DNA from: Amycolatopsis vastitatis
GTDB lineage: Bacteria > Actinomycetota > Actinomycetes > Mycobacteriales > Pseudonocardiaceae
Assembly: GCF_002234595.1 (NCBI RefSeq)
Contig: NZ_NMUL01000043.1
Coordinates: 111,139 to 175,138 of the forward strand
Length of the DNA stretch: 64,000 bases
Reading direction: 5' to 3'
Under the pieces are notes generated by a model. That model did no database searches and was not told where the DNA came from. It saw only the letters and a program-made list of their open reading frames with translations. Both the position numbers and the translations under genes were made by a program. Shown here in pieces: positions 1 through 7,946 of the stretch (the stretch's first letter is position 1; each line of letters opens with the position of its first letter).

Positions 1-67
1 TGTTTCACGGGCGGTCTTGCTTGAACTCTGCGACAGGGGAAACACCCCGGTTTCGAAGGAGTTGAGC

Positions 68-814
68 ATGACTACGGAACTGTCCGGGTCGACGGCGCTG
101 GTGACCGGCGGGACGAGCGGGATCGGCCGGGCGACGGCCGCCGCACTGGCCGGGCTCGGCGCGCACGTCGTGGTGTCCGGGCGGGACGCCGGACGCGGCG
201 CCGAGGTCGTCGAAGGCATCCGCGCGGCCGGCGGGAAGGCGGACTTCGTCGCGGCCGACCTGACGGACGCGTCGTCGGCGCGTTCTCTCGCCGACCGGGC
301 GCGGGAGATCGGCGGGCACGTCGACGTGCTGGTGAACAGCGCCGGGATCTTCCCCACCGGCCCCACCGCGGACATCTCCGAAACGGACTTCGACCGCGTC
401 TACGCGACCAACGTGAAGGTGCCGTTCTTCCTGGTAGCCGAGCTGGCGCCGGAGATGGCGGCCCGCGGGCGCGGCGCGATCGTCAACGTGTCCACGATCG
501 TCGCGAAGAACGGCATGACCGGGATGGCGCTCTACGGCTCGTCGAAGGCGGCCGTCGAGCTGATGACGAAGGCGTGGGCGGCGGAGTACGGGCCGTCCGG
601 CGTCCGGGTCAACGCGGTCAGCCCGGGCCCGACGCGCACCGAAGGCACGGCGGCGTTCGGCGACGGCCTGGACGAGCTGGCCGCGGCGGGCCCGGCGGGC
701 CGGGTGGCCTCGCCGGAGGAGATCGCCGCGGCGATCGCGTTCCTCGCGGCGGACGAATCGAGCTTCGTCCACGGCGCGATCCTCCCGGTGGACGGCGGCC
801 GCGCGGCGGTCTGA
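68..814 (+). CDS. SDR family NAD(P)-dependent oxidoreductase
   Basis: A 248-aa classical short-chain dehydrogenase/reductase, a cytosolic NAD(P)(H)-dependent enzyme of unknown substrate. The cofactor motif TGGTSGIG is at residues 13-20, NSAG at 90-93, the catalytic Ser at 142 and the YxxxK pair at Tyr156/Lys160, so the full catalytic set is present at normal family length. The ATG at 68 is chosen because AAGGAG lies about 8 bases upstream. An in-frame TTG at 17 would add 17 residues unlike an SDR N-terminus. It converges on the DUF1295 gene across a strong hairpin. The family is certain; the substrate cannot be inferred. Confidence 0.93.
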   Translation: MTTELSGSTALVTGGTSGIGRATAAALAGLGAHVVVSGRDAGRGAEVVEGIRAAGGKADFVAADLTDASSARSLADRAREIGGHVDVLVNSAGIFPTGPTADISETDFDRVYATNVKVPFFLVAELAPEMAARGRGAIVNVSTIVAKNGMTGMALYGSSKAAVELMTKAWAAEYGPSGVRVNAVSPGPTRTEGTAAFGDGLDELAAAGPAGRVASPEEIAAAIAFLAADESSFVHGAILPVDGGRAAV

Positions 815-821
815 GCCCGGT

Positions 822-858
822 CAGGACGGCGTCACCGCAGGAAGGTGACGCCGTCCTG
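822..858. terminator. Bidirectional hairpin terminator
   Basis: A perfect 14-bp stem (822-835 with 845-858, arm CAGGACGGCGTCAC) with a 9-nt loop sits between two convergent stop codons. There is no U-tract, which is usual for actinobacterial intrinsic terminators. Confidence 0.8.
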
Positions 859-875
859 GGGACGCTCGTCCACCG

Positions 876-1676
876 TCAGCCGCGGACCGGCTCGCGCCCG
901 GGCCGCCACGGCACCACCGCCGACGTCCGCCGCTGGTAGTCCGCGTATTCCGGGTAGCGCGACTTCGTGATGCTCTCGGTGAAGCGCGTCGAGCCGACGA
1001 ACAGCAACGTCAGCAGCACCGCGCCGACGACCGTCCACTGGAGACCGCCGGCGACGACGCCGAACGCAGCGACCGCCCACCACTGCGCCTGTTCGAAGAA
1101 GAAGTTCGGGTGGCGGGAGTAGCGGAACAGCCCGGCCTGCAGGAACCGCGTCGGGGCCCGGCCCGCGCGCTTCTCCCGGTGGAATTCCCACTGCTGCTGG
1201 TCGGCGACCGTCTCCCCCACCAGGAACGCGGCGAAGACCACCGCGACGACGACGTCGCCCACGCCGAACGAGCCCGGGTGCTCCAACGCCGTGTACGCGG
1301 GCAGCGTGATCAGCAGGAGGATCGCGTTCTGGTAGAGCGAGATGAAGAAGAAGTTGAACAGCTGGAACTGCCACGGCGCCATCCGCTCGCGCAGCACCGC
1401 CCACCGGTAGTCCTCGCCGCCGGGCGCGTAGCCGCCCTTCCGGGCGAAGTTGAACGTCAGCCGCGCGCCCCACAGCGTGACCAGCGCGAACAGCACGTCG
1501 AGCCGGGCGTCGGCGAACCCGGCGGCGCCGGCGAAGATGCCCACGTAGGCCACCGGGACGATCGACCAGATCCGGTCGACCCAGGAGTATTCCCTGGTCA
1601 GCACGGAGACCAGCCAGGTGCCGATAGTGACCCCGGCGAAGACGTACAGGCACACCCGCAGCGCGTCCATGAGCAC
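876..1676 (-). CDS. DUF1295 / steroid 5-alpha-reductase-like membrane protein
   Basis: A 266-aa multi-pass membrane protein. Its C-terminal part has RYSRHPNFFFEQ at residues 185-196, the pattern shared by DUF1295 proteins, steroid 5-alpha reductases and isoprenylcysteine methyltransferases, where it lines the cofactor site. Hydrophobic segments run along most of the length. By family it is probably a lipid- or steroid-modifying enzyme in the cytoplasmic membrane; the substrate is unknown. The start is GTG at 1676 or the in-frame ATG at 1670; neither has a strong ribosome-binding site. It is divergent from threonine synthase with only 24 bases between the starts, so the two probably share a control region. 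Confidence 0.85.
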   Translation of the reverse strand: MLMDALRVCLYVFAGVTIGTWLVSVLTREYSWVDRIWSIVPVAYVGIFAGAAGFADARLDVLFALVTLWGARLTFNFARKGGYAPGGEDYRWAVLRERMAPWQFQLFNFFFISLYQNAILLLITLPAYTALEHPGSFGVGDVVVAVVFAAFLVGETVADQQQWEFHREKRAGRAPTRFLQAGLFRYSRHPNFFFEQAQWWAVAAFGVVAGGLQWTVVGAVLLTLLFVGSTRFTESITKSRYPEYADYQRRTSAVVPWRPGREPVRG

Positions 1677-1700
1677 ACCTTAGGACCTAGGATCGGCGCC

Positions 1701-2903
1701 GTGCCGTATTCGTTCCTCAGCCACCTCGACTGCTCCCGGACCGGCGAGCGTTTCGACGCGGACGTCGTCCAGGGGCTCTCCCCGGCCGGCGCGCCGCTGC
1801 TGGCGCGGTACGACCTCGACGGCGTCCGCGAAGCCGTGACGCCCAAGGAGATTTCCGGGCGGGAACCGACGCTGTGGCGCTACCACGAAGTGCTGCCGGT
1901 GCGCTCGCCCGAGAACGTCGTGAGCCTCGGCGAAGGCATGACGCCGTTGCTGCGGCTGCCGCGCTACGGCCGTGAGCTGGGGCTGTCCCGGCTGTGGATG
2001 AAGGACGAAGGCCTGGTGCCGACCGGCACCTTCAAGGCGCGCGGCGCCGCGGTCGGCGTCTCGCGGGCGGCCGAGCTGGGCGTGCGCGGGATCGCGATGC
2101 CGACGAACGGCAACGCGGGCGCGGCGTGGGCGTTGTACGCGGCCCGCGCGGGGCTGACGAGCCTGGTCGCGATGCCGGACGGCGCGCCGCCGATCACCAT
2201 GCGCGAATGCGTCGCCGCCGGCGCCGAGCTGTACCGGGTGGACGGTCTCATCGGGGACGCTGGCAAGCTCATCGCCGCGGCGGTTCAGCGGCGCGAAGGC
2301 GTCCAGGACGTCTCGACGCTGAAGGAGCCGTACCGCATCGAGGGCAAGAAGACGATGGGGTACGAGATCGCCGAGCAGTTCGGCTGGCGGCTGCCCGACG
2401 TCATCCTCTACCCCACCGGCGGCGGGGTCGGCATCATCGGGATTTACAAAGCCCTGCTGGAGATGCGGGAGCTGGGCTGGGTTTCCGGTCCGCTGCCGCG
2501 GCTGGTGGCGGTGCAGGCCACCGGGTGCGCGCCGATCGTCACGGCGTTTTCGCGCGGTGAGAAGGAAAGCACTCCGTTCCCGGACGCCCGGACGGTCGCC
2601 TTCGGCATCACCGTGCCCAAGGCGCTGGGTGACTTCCTGGTGCTCGACGCGGTGTACGCGACCGGTGGCACGGCGGTCGCCGTCACCGACGAGGAACTGC
2701 TTGCGGCGCAACGGGAACTCGCCGAACGTGAAGGCACCTTCGTCTGCCCGGAGGGTGGGGCGTGCTTCGCCGCTTTGAAGCACCTTCGCGAGTCCGGCTG
2801 GCTGGAAGGCGACGAAGACGTCGTCGTGCTCAACACGGGCGCCGGGATCAAGTACCCGGAGACCGTGCCGCTCGACGTCCCGCTGACCGACGTGATTCTT
2901 TAA
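1701..2903 (+). CDS. thrC: Threonine synthase
   Basis: A 400-aa fold-type II PLP enzyme that converts O-phosphohomoserine to threonine. The PLP lysine is Lys112 in GTFKARG. The phosphate-binding loop PTGGGVGIIGIYKALLEM and the upstream TNGNAGAAWALYAARAG segment are typical of the family. The GTG at 1701 follows AGGA with good spacing and the protein starts PYSFLSHLDC, as related threonine synthases do. Only one of the N-terminal cysteines seen in zinc-ribbon-bearing members is present. No hom or thrB lies nearby, so this could be a second thrC copy or a related PLP lyase. The stop overlaps the stop of the convergent ArsC-like gene. Confidence 0.85.
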   Translation: MPYSFLSHLDCSRTGERFDADVVQGLSPAGAPLLARYDLDGVREAVTPKEISGREPTLWRYHEVLPVRSPENVVSLGEGMTPLLRLPRYGRELGLSRLWMKDEGLVPTGTFKARGAAVGVSRAAELGVRGIAMPTNGNAGAAWALYAARAGLTSLVAMPDGAPPITMRECVAAGAELYRVDGLIGDAGKLIAAAVQRREGVQDVSTLKEPYRIEGKKTMGYEIAEQFGWRLPDVILYPTGGGVGIIGIYKALLEMRELGWVSGPLPRLVAVQATGCAPIVTAFSRGEKESTPFPDARTVAFGITVPKALGDFLVLDAVYATGGTAVAVTDEELLAAQRELAEREGTFVCPEGGACFAALKHLRESGWLEGDEDVVVLNTGAGIKYPETVPLDVPLTDVIL

Positions 2904-3253
2904 AGGACCGAGCGGACCGTTTCGGGGTCGCGGGCGACGACCGTCGTGCCGTCGTCGGCCGTGATGATCGGCCGCTGGATCAGCTTCGGGTACTCGGCCA
3001 GGGCGTCGATCCAGCGGGAGCGGTCTTCGGGCGTGCGCCCCCACGTCTTCAGGCCGAGGTCCTTCGAGATCGGCTCGGTGGTGCGCGCGATGTCCCACGG
3101 CTCGAGCCCGAGGCGCTTCAGGACGTCTTCGAGCTCCGCCGCGGTCGGCGGGTCCTCGAGGTAGCGGCGCACGGTGTACTCCGCGCCCGCCTCGTCCAGC
3201 ATCGACACCGCGGACCGGCACTTCGAGCACGACGGGTTGATCCAGATCTCCAC
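2900..3253 (-). CDS. ArsC/Spx family thioredoxin-fold protein
   Basis: A 117-aa ArsC-family protein, the usual length for the group. It begins EIWINPSCSKCRSAV, placing the nucleophilic cysteine in a C-x-x-C pair at the N-terminus of the thioredoxin fold. The later TTEPISKDLGL and YPKLIQRPI segments match the arsenate-reductase layout, including the Arg beside the cis-Pro that binds oxyanion. It may reduce arsenate or act as a redox protein; no ars operon is present, so function is open. GTG at 3253 is the start because the protein aligns from its first strand. It overlaps the thrC stop tail to tail and diverges from the TetR gene. Confidence 0.85.
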   Translation of the reverse strand: MEIWINPSCSKCRSAVSMLDEAGAEYTVRRYLEDPPTAAELEDVLKRLGLEPWDIARTTEPISKDLGLKTWGRTPEDRSRWIDALAEYPKLIQRPIITADDGTTVVARDPETVRSVL

Positions 3254-3280
3254 GGGCGGCAGCTTACCGCGCTGGTTTTG

Positions 3281-3292
3281 GAGCACGTGTTC
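3281..3292. promoter_or_regulatory. Near-palindrome between arsC-like and tetR genes
   Basis: GAGCACGTGTTC is an inverted repeat with one mismatched pair, in the 54-base divergent gap just upstream of the TetR start. Its position fits a TetR operator controlling both directions. This is inference from symmetry only. Confidence 0.4.
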
Positions 3293-3307
3293 TGTTACTG
3301 TCGCGGC

Positions 3308-3901
3308 ATGCCCAGACCCCGCGTCCACGACCTCGACGCCCTGCTCGACGTCGCCGAGCGGCTCGTCGCCTCCTCGACGGAAGTGACTGTGCGTGGCCTG
3401 TCCGCGGCCGCGGGCGTGCCGAACGGGACGATCTACCACGCGTTCGGCTCGCTCAGCGCCGTGCTCGCCCGGGCCTGGCTGCGGGCCGCCACCGCGTTCC
3501 TCGACCTGCAGACATCGCTGGTGGACCAGGCTTCTTCGCCGGTCGAGGCCGTCGTCGCGGCGGCGGACACGCCCGCGGCGTTCGCCTCCCTGCGTCCCGA
3601 CGGGGCTCGGATGCTGCTCAAGATCCGAGGAGACCGGCTCTTCGGGCCCGAACTGCCCGACGAACTGGCGGAAGCCCTGCACGCGGTGGACAAGCGGCTG
3701 GTCGCACTGCTCGGCCGGCTCGCCCGGCAGCTGTGGGACCGCGGGGACGGCCTGGCCGTCGAGGTGATCACGACGTGCGTCGTCGACCTGCCGACCGCGT
3801 TCTTCCGCCGCGACCTCACCGACCCCCTGGTGCGCGAAAGGCTGGCCGCCGCCGTGCGGGCCGTGCTGACCGTGCCCCCACGAGAAAAGGACCGACCGTG
3901 A
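3308..3901 (+). CDS. TetR/AcrR family transcriptional regulator
   Basis: A 197-aa one-component repressor-type regulator. The N-terminal helix-turn-helix is clear (EVTVRGLSAAAGVPNGTIYHAFGS split over residues about 26-50) and is followed by an all-helical ligand domain. The ATG at 3308 gives a standard TetR N-terminus. Its stop overlaps the next start as GTGA, so it is translationally coupled to the enoyl-CoA hydratase/isomerase gene. That arrangement suggests it senses an acyl-CoA or fatty-acid-derived ligand and controls its partner. The target palindrome may be the one at 3281-3292. Confidence 0.9.
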   Translation: MPRPRVHDLDALLDVAERLVASSTEVTVRGLSAAAGVPNGTIYHAFGSLSAVLARAWLRAATAFLDLQTSLVDQASSPVEAVVAAADTPAAFASLRPDGARMLLKIRGDRLFGPELPDELAEALHAVDKRLVALLGRLARQLWDRGDGLAVEVITTCVVDLPTAFFRRDLTDPLVRERLAAAVRAVLTVPPREKDRP

Positions 3902-4518
3902 CCGTTTCCGTACTTGACATGGGCGACGACGAAAACCGGTTCTCGCCGGACTGGCTGCAGCGCGTTCATTCCTTTTTGGACGGTATCGAGGGCGCGCTGG
4001 TGACCACCGGCGGCGGCAAGTTCTACTCGAACGGGCTCGACCTCGAATGGCTGACGGCCCACGGAGACCAGGCGTCCCGGTACGTCACTGACGTGCAGGA
4101 GCTGTTCGCGCGCGTGCTGACGCTGCCGGTGCCGACGGTCGCGGCGATCAACGGCCACGCGTTCGGCGCGGGCGCGATGCTGGCGATGGCGCACGACTTC
4201 CGCGTGATGCGGTCCGACCGCGGCTACTTCTGCTTCCCGGAAGCGGACATCGACATCCCGTTCACACCGGGGATGGCGGCACTGATCCAGGGCAAGCTGA
4301 CGCCGGCCGCGGCGATCGCGTCGATGACAACGGGACGGCGCTTCGGCGGGCTGGACGCGCTGGAAACCGGGCTGGTGGACGAGATCGCGGCCGAGGGCGA
4401 GGTGGTCAAGGTGGCGAGCGAACGGGTCCGGGCGCTGGCGGGCAAGGACCGCGGCACGCTGGGCGCGATCAAGGCGACGATGTTCGCCCCGGCCGTGGCG
4501 GCGCTGCGCGCGGGGTAG
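3898..4518 (+). CDS. Enoyl-CoA hydratase/isomerase family protein
   Basis: A 206-aa crotonase-fold protein. Oxyanion-hole segments are KFYSNGLDL at 41-49 and NGHAFGAGAMLA at 85-96. The protein opens with DDENRFSPDWL, close to plant-type delta3,delta2-enoyl-CoA isomerases, and it lacks the usual first 30-40 residues and part of the C-terminal helices of 250-260-aa hydratases. It probably isomerises or hydrates unsaturated acyl-CoA in fatty-acid breakdown. GTG at 3898 overlaps the tetR stop by 4 bases. A strong hairpin follows directly. Confidence 0.85.
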   Translation: MTVSVLDMGDDENRFSPDWLQRVHSFLDGIEGALVTTGGGKFYSNGLDLEWLTAHGDQASRYVTDVQELFARVLTLPVPTVAAINGHAFGAGAMLAMAHDFRVMRSDRGYFCFPEADIDIPFTPGMAALIQGKLTPAAAIASMTTGRRFGGLDALETGLVDEIAAEGEVVKVASERVRALAGKDRGTLGAIKATMFAPAVAALRAG

Positions 4519-4524
4519 GCCTCC

Positions 4525-4553
4525 GGCCCCCGGTTTCCAGCTTACCGGGGGCC
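4525..4553. terminator. Hairpin terminator between convergent genes
   Basis: A perfect 10-bp stem, GGCCCCCGGT (4525-4534) with its complement at 4544-4553, and a 9-nt loop. It separates the isomerase gene from the sigma-factor operon on the other strand and may serve both. Confidence 0.8.
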
Positions 4554-4614
4554 ACCGACAGTTCCGGGCGATCGCCGGAGCTCGAAGTTCGTGATGACCA
4601 CCTCGAGGTGGCCC

Positions 4615-5859
4615 TCACGTCCTTGTGCACTTGGCGAGGCGGCGGCGCAGGTGGGTGCGTTCCGGTTCGGTTCCGGCGAGAGCCAGGGCTTCGCGGTACG
4701 CCACGGCCGCTTCGGAAGTACGGCCGAGGCGGGACAGCAGGTCGCCCCGCGCCGCCGGGAACGGGCTGTACTCGCGCAGACGAGGTTCTCCGGCCAGGGA
4801 GTCCAAAAGCGCCAGTCCCGCCGCCGGGCCGTCGCGCATCGCTACCGCGACCGCCCGGTTCAGCTCCACCACCGGTGACGGCGCCAGCCCGCGCAGCACG
4901 TCGTAGAGCGCGACGATCTGCGGCCAGTCCGTGCTCGCCACGTCCGGTGCCTCGTCGTGCAGGGCCGCGATCGCCGCCTGGACGCCGTACCAGCCGGGCG
5001 GGCCACCGGACAACGCGACCACCACCAGCGCCGCCCCCTCCTCGATCATCGCGCGGTCCCAGCGGCCGCGGTCCTGGTCGTCGAGCAGGACCAGGTCGCC
5101 GTCCGGGCCGGTGCGGGCGTCGCGGCGCGCGTGGATCAGCAGCATCAGCGCCAGCAGGCCCGCGACCTCCCGCTCCCCCGGCAGCAGCCGCCGCAGGATC
5201 CCGGCCAGCCGGATCGCCTCCTCCGCCAGGTCGAGCCGCTGCAGGTCCGGCCCCGAACTCGCCGCGTACCCCTCGGTGAAGATCGAGTAGACGACCTGGA
5301 GCACCCCCGGCAGCCGGCCGGGCAGCTCGTCGGCGTCCGGGACCCGGAACGGGATCCGCAGCGTGCGGATCCGGTTCTTCGCCCGCACGATCCGCTTCCC
5401 CATCGTCGCGCTCGGCACCAGGAACGCCCGCGCCACCTCCGGCGTGGTCAGCCCGGCGAGGCAGCGCAACGTCAGCGCCGCGCGGTCCTCGGCGGGCAGC
5501 GCCGGGTGGGCGCAGGTGAAGAACAGCTGGAGCCGCTCGTCCGGCAGCTCGCCGTCCGGGGACTCACGCGCGGGCGCCGCGCGCTCGGCCTCGACCTGCA
5601 GCACCGCGAGCCGGGCCGCGTAGGCCTGGTCGCGGCGCAGCCGGTCGACGGCCTTGCGCCGCGCCGTCGTCATCAGCCAGGCACCCGGCTTCGGCGGCAC
5701 GCCCTCGGCGGGCCAGCGCACCAGCGCGGCTTCGATCGCCTCCGACGTCACCTCCTCGGCCAGGTCGAGGTCGCCGAACCGCCGGACGAGCGCGGCGAGC
5801 AACAGCCCGCGTTCCTCCCGGAACACGGCCTCGACCGAGGAGGCCGCCCGCCCCGCCAC
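4615..5859 (-). CDS. ECF42-type RNA polymerase sigma factor
   Basis: A 414-aa sigma factor. Residues about 1-170 hold regions sigma2 and sigma4 (FREERGLLLAALVRRFGDL, LDLAEEVTSEAIEAALVRWP, TTPEVARAFLVP). The long C-terminal extension is helical and TPR-like, ending GDLLSRLGRTSEAAVAYREA. This layout, next to a DGPF-domain protein, is the signature of ECF42 sigma factors, which lack a classical anti-sigma factor. GTG at 5859 is 5 bases past the stop of the upstream DGPF gene, so the two are co-translated. The natural target promoters cannot be read from the window. It ends near the hairpin at 4525-4553. Confidence 0.9.
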   Translation of the reverse strand: MAGRAASSVEAVFREERGLLLAALVRRFGDLDLAEEVTSEAIEAALVRWPAEGVPPKPGAWLMTTARRKAVDRLRRDQAYAARLAVLQVEAERAAPARESPDGELPDERLQLFFTCAHPALPAEDRAALTLRCLAGLTTPEVARAFLVPSATMGKRIVRAKNRIRTLRIPFRVPDADELPGRLPGVLQVVYSIFTEGYAASSGPDLQRLDLAEEAIRLAGILRRLLPGEREVAGLLALMLLIHARRDARTGPDGDLVLLDDQDRGRWDRAMIEEGAALVVVALSGGPPGWYGVQAAIAALHDEAPDVASTDWPQIVALYDVLRGLAPSPVVELNRAVAVAMRDGPAAGLALLDSLAGEPRLREYSPFPAARGDLLSRLGRTSEAAVAYREALALAGTEPERTHLRRRLAKCTRT

Positions 5860-5864
5860 CGCGG

Positions 5865-6215
5865 TCAGCCTTCGAAGTCGGCGAGCGGCCGCACGACGAT
5901 CGACCCGCCGTCGCGGGCACCCGGGCAGCGCGCCGCCCAGTCGAGCGCGACGTCGAAGTCCGGCACGTCCAGGACGAAGTAACCGCCGAGGACTTCGCGG
6001 GACTCGGCGAACGGCCCGTCGGTGACGATCCGCTCGCCGTCCTCGGTCACGCGGACCGCGGCGGCCGTGGTGAAGTCGGCGAGCGCGTTCCCGCCGACGT
6101 GGACGCCGGCCTCCTTGAGCGCCTTGTCGAACAGCATCCAGTCCTCGGGCGTGCTGCAGCCCGTGGGCGCGCCGCCGGCGTCGAGCGCGGCGTTGATCAG
6201 CATCAGGTACTTCAT
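5865..6215 (-). CDS. DGPF (YCII-related) domain protein
   Basis: A 116-aa ferredoxin-fold YCII-related protein with the diagnostic DGPFAESRE motif near residue 65 followed by EVLGGYFVLD. Such proteins accompany ECF42 sigma factors and are proposed to modulate them; the biochemical activity is not established. The ATG at 6215 is preceded by GGAGG with ideal spacing. It is the first gene of a two-gene operon with the sigma factor. A second DGPF protein is encoded at 9777-10148. Confidence 0.92.
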   Translation of the reverse strand: MKYLMLINAALDAGGAPTGCSTPEDWMLFDKALKEAGVHVGGNALADFTTAAAVRVTEDGERIVTDGPFAESREVLGGYFVLDVPDFDVALDWAARCPGARDGGSIVVRPLADFEG

Positions 6216-6299
6216 GGTTCCTCCTGAGTCGGTTGCCGTACGCCAGCACTACGAACGACGGCCGGCCCCTTGGACACCCTCTTCGCCGGAATTTTCTCA

Positions 6300-6340
6300 T
6301 GTCAAGAAAGTTTGACACGATGTCTGGTTTGTTTTACCTT
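6300..6340 (+). promoter_or_regulatory. Strong promoter with overlapping operator palindrome
   Basis: TTGACA at 6312-6317 and TACCTT at 6335-6340 are separated by exactly 17 bases, a near-consensus sigma-70 promoter. Transcription would begin about 6-7 bases later, at the GTG at 6347. The -35 hexamer is also the right arm of the inverted repeat TGTCAA (6300-6305) / TTGACA (6312-6317), so a dimeric repressor bound there would block RNA polymerase. The XRE regulator two genes in is the obvious candidate. Confidence 0.6.
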
Positions 6341-6346
6341 GACGAG

Positions 6347-6769
6347 GTGACACACGAAGAGAAACGCGCATGGATCCTCGGGATCGCCGCGGTAGCGAGT
6401 TACGCGGTCTACCTCGTCCTGGTCCTCGGCCGGACGAGCGGACGTCGACTGGCCGACGTCCCCTATGTCGCGACTCTGCTCTGGACGGTCGGCGCGTCGA
6501 TCGTCGCCACGATCATCGCGAACATCCTCGTCGCGGTGATCTCGAAAGACGGCCGGAAGGACCAGCGGGACCGCGAGATCGGCCGGTTCGGCGAGTACGT
6601 CGGCCACTCGTTCGTCGTCGTCGGCGCCGTCGCGGCCATGCTGCTCGCGATGGCCGAGGCGCCGCCCTTCTGGATCGCCAACGCCGTCTACCTCGCGTTC
6701 ACGCTTTCGGCGATCCTCGGCTCGGTCGCCCGGATCTTCGCCTACCGCCGGGGCTTCCAGCCGTGGTGA
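6347..6769 (+). CDS. Small integral membrane protein
   Basis: A 140-aa protein with about four transmembrane segments (starting near WILGIAAVASYAVYLVLVL) and a charged cytoplasmic loop, SKDGRKDQRDREIGRFGEY. I do not recognise a functional family, but small four-helix membrane proteins paired with a compact XRE regulator are common in actinomycetes. GTG at 6347 is preferred over the ATG at 6320 because it coincides with the predicted transcription start, which would make the mRNA leaderless; the ATG would lie between the -35 and -10 boxes. Its TGA overlaps the next GTG. Confidence 0.8.
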   Translation: MTHEEKRAWILGIAAVASYAVYLVLVLGRTSGRRLADVPYVATLLWTVGASIVATIIANILVAVISKDGRKDQRDREIGRFGEYVGHSFVVVGAVAAMLLAMAEAPPFWIANAVYLAFTLSAILGSVARIFAYRRGFQPW

Positions 6770-6987
6770 AACCGACCCGCGTCACCAACTCGCTCCGCGC
6801 CCTCCGGTTCACGCACGGCCAGATGACCCAGGCCGAGCTCGCCACCAAGATCGGCGTCACCCGCCAGACCGTCATCGCCATCGAGCAGGGCCGCTACTCG
6901 CCTTCGCTGGAAATGGCGTTCCAGATCGCGCACGTGTTCGGGGTTCCGCTCGAAGACGTGTTCCAGTACCCGGAGGAGTCCTCGTGA
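6766..6987 (+). CDS. Small XRE-family HTH regulator
   Basis: A 73-aa Cro/CI-type DNA-binding protein that is almost entirely helix-turn-helix: MTQAELATKIGVTRQTVIAI spans helices 2-3, and SLEMAFQIAHVFGVPLEDVF forms the last helices. It has no sensor domain. It overlaps both neighbours by 4 bases, giving a tightly coupled three-gene operon. It probably autoregulates through the TGTCAA-N6-TTGACA palindrome at 6300-6317; this is inference from position. Confidence 0.9.
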   Translation: MKPTRVTNSLRALRFTHGQMTQAELATKIGVTRQTVIAIEQGRYSPSLEMAFQIAHVFGVPLEDVFQYPEESS

Positions 6988-7946
6988 AAGCCCTCGTCCA
7001 AGACCACTACGGAAGTCCCGGCGTCCTCGGGCTGACCGACCTCGCGAGACCGGCGCCCGGGCCCGGCGAGGTCGTGGTGCGCGTGCACGCGGCCGGCGTC
7101 GACCCGGGCGTCTGGCACCTGACCACCGGGCAGCCCTACCTGCTGCGCCTGCTCGGCTTCGGCCTGCGCGCGCCGAAGAACCCGGTGCGGGGCCTCGACT
7201 TCGCGGGCACGGTCGAGGAAACCGGCGACGGCGTCACGAAGTTCCGGCCCGGCGACGAGGTGTTCGGCACGGGCGAAGGCTCGTTCGCCGAGTACACCGT
7301 GGGCCGGGAGGATCTCCTTGCCGCGAAACCCGCCCGGCTCTCGTTCGAGCAGGCGGCGGCCGTCGCGATCTCCGGGTGCACCGCCCTACAGGGCCTGCGC
7401 GACGCCGGCCGCGTCCGGCCGGGCCAGTCCGTCCTGGTGATCGGCGCGGCGGGCGGCGTCGGGTCGTTCGCGGTGCAGCTGGCCAAGCACTTCGGCGCCG
7501 AGGTCACCGCGGTGTGCAGCACGGGCAAGATTGACCTCGTCCGCGCGCTCGGCGCCGACCACGTCGTGGACTACACGCGCGCCGACTTCGCCGAGCGCCG
7601 CCACGACCTGATCCTCGACACCGCGGGCCTGCGCTCGGTACACCACCTGCGCCGGGCGCTGACGCCGCGCGGCACGCTCGTGATCGTCGGCGGCGAAGGC
7701 GGCAAGTGGCTCGGCGGCGTCCAGCGGGTGTTCCGGGCGGCACTGCTGAACCCGTTCGTCCGGCACCGGCTGCGCGGGCTCGTCTGCCAGGTCCGCGGCG
7801 CGGACCTCGAGGTGCTGCGCGAGACGATCGAGGCCGGGCGGGTCACTCCGCTGCTCGACCGGGCGTACCCGCTCGCCGACGCCGTGGCCGCGATCGACTA
7901 CGTCCACAGAGGACACTCGGCGGGCAAGGTCGTGCTCACGCTCTGA
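6984..7946 (+). CDS. MDR-family NAD(P)-dependent oxidoreductase (quinone reductase-like)
   Basis: A 320-aa medium-chain dehydrogenase/reductase without the structural-zinc cysteine cluster or catalytic-zinc ligands, so it belongs to the zinc-free quinone oxidoreductase branch. The Rossmann motif is AAGGVG at residues 155-160, and the N-terminal GroES-like domain has GLDFAGTVEETGDGV. It probably reduces quinones or enones with NADPH. GTG at 6984 overlaps the XRE stop. Its end overlaps the end of the M48 protease gene by 11 bases, so the two transcripts converge. Confidence 0.9.
   Translation: MKALVQDHYGSPGVLGLTDLARPAPGPGEVVVRVHAAGVDPGVWHLTTGQPYLLRLLGFGLRAPKNPVRGLDFAGTVEETGDGVTKFRPGDEVFGTGEGSFAEYTVGREDLLAAKPARLSFEQAAAVAISGCTALQGLRDAGRVRPGQSVLVIGAAGGVGSFAVQLAKHFGAEVTAVCSTGKIDLVRALGADHVVDYTRADFAERRHDLILDTAGLRSVHHLRRALTPRGTLVIVGGEGGKWLGGVQRVFRAALLNPFVRHRLRGLVCQVRGADLEVLRETIEAGRVTPLLDRAYPLADAVAAIDYVHRGHSAGKVVLTL

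Noticed and set aside
1110..1700. Plus-strand N-terminal extension of threonine synthase
   Set aside because: It is antisense to the DUF1295 membrane protein and has unrelated composition; the family N-terminus begins at 1701.
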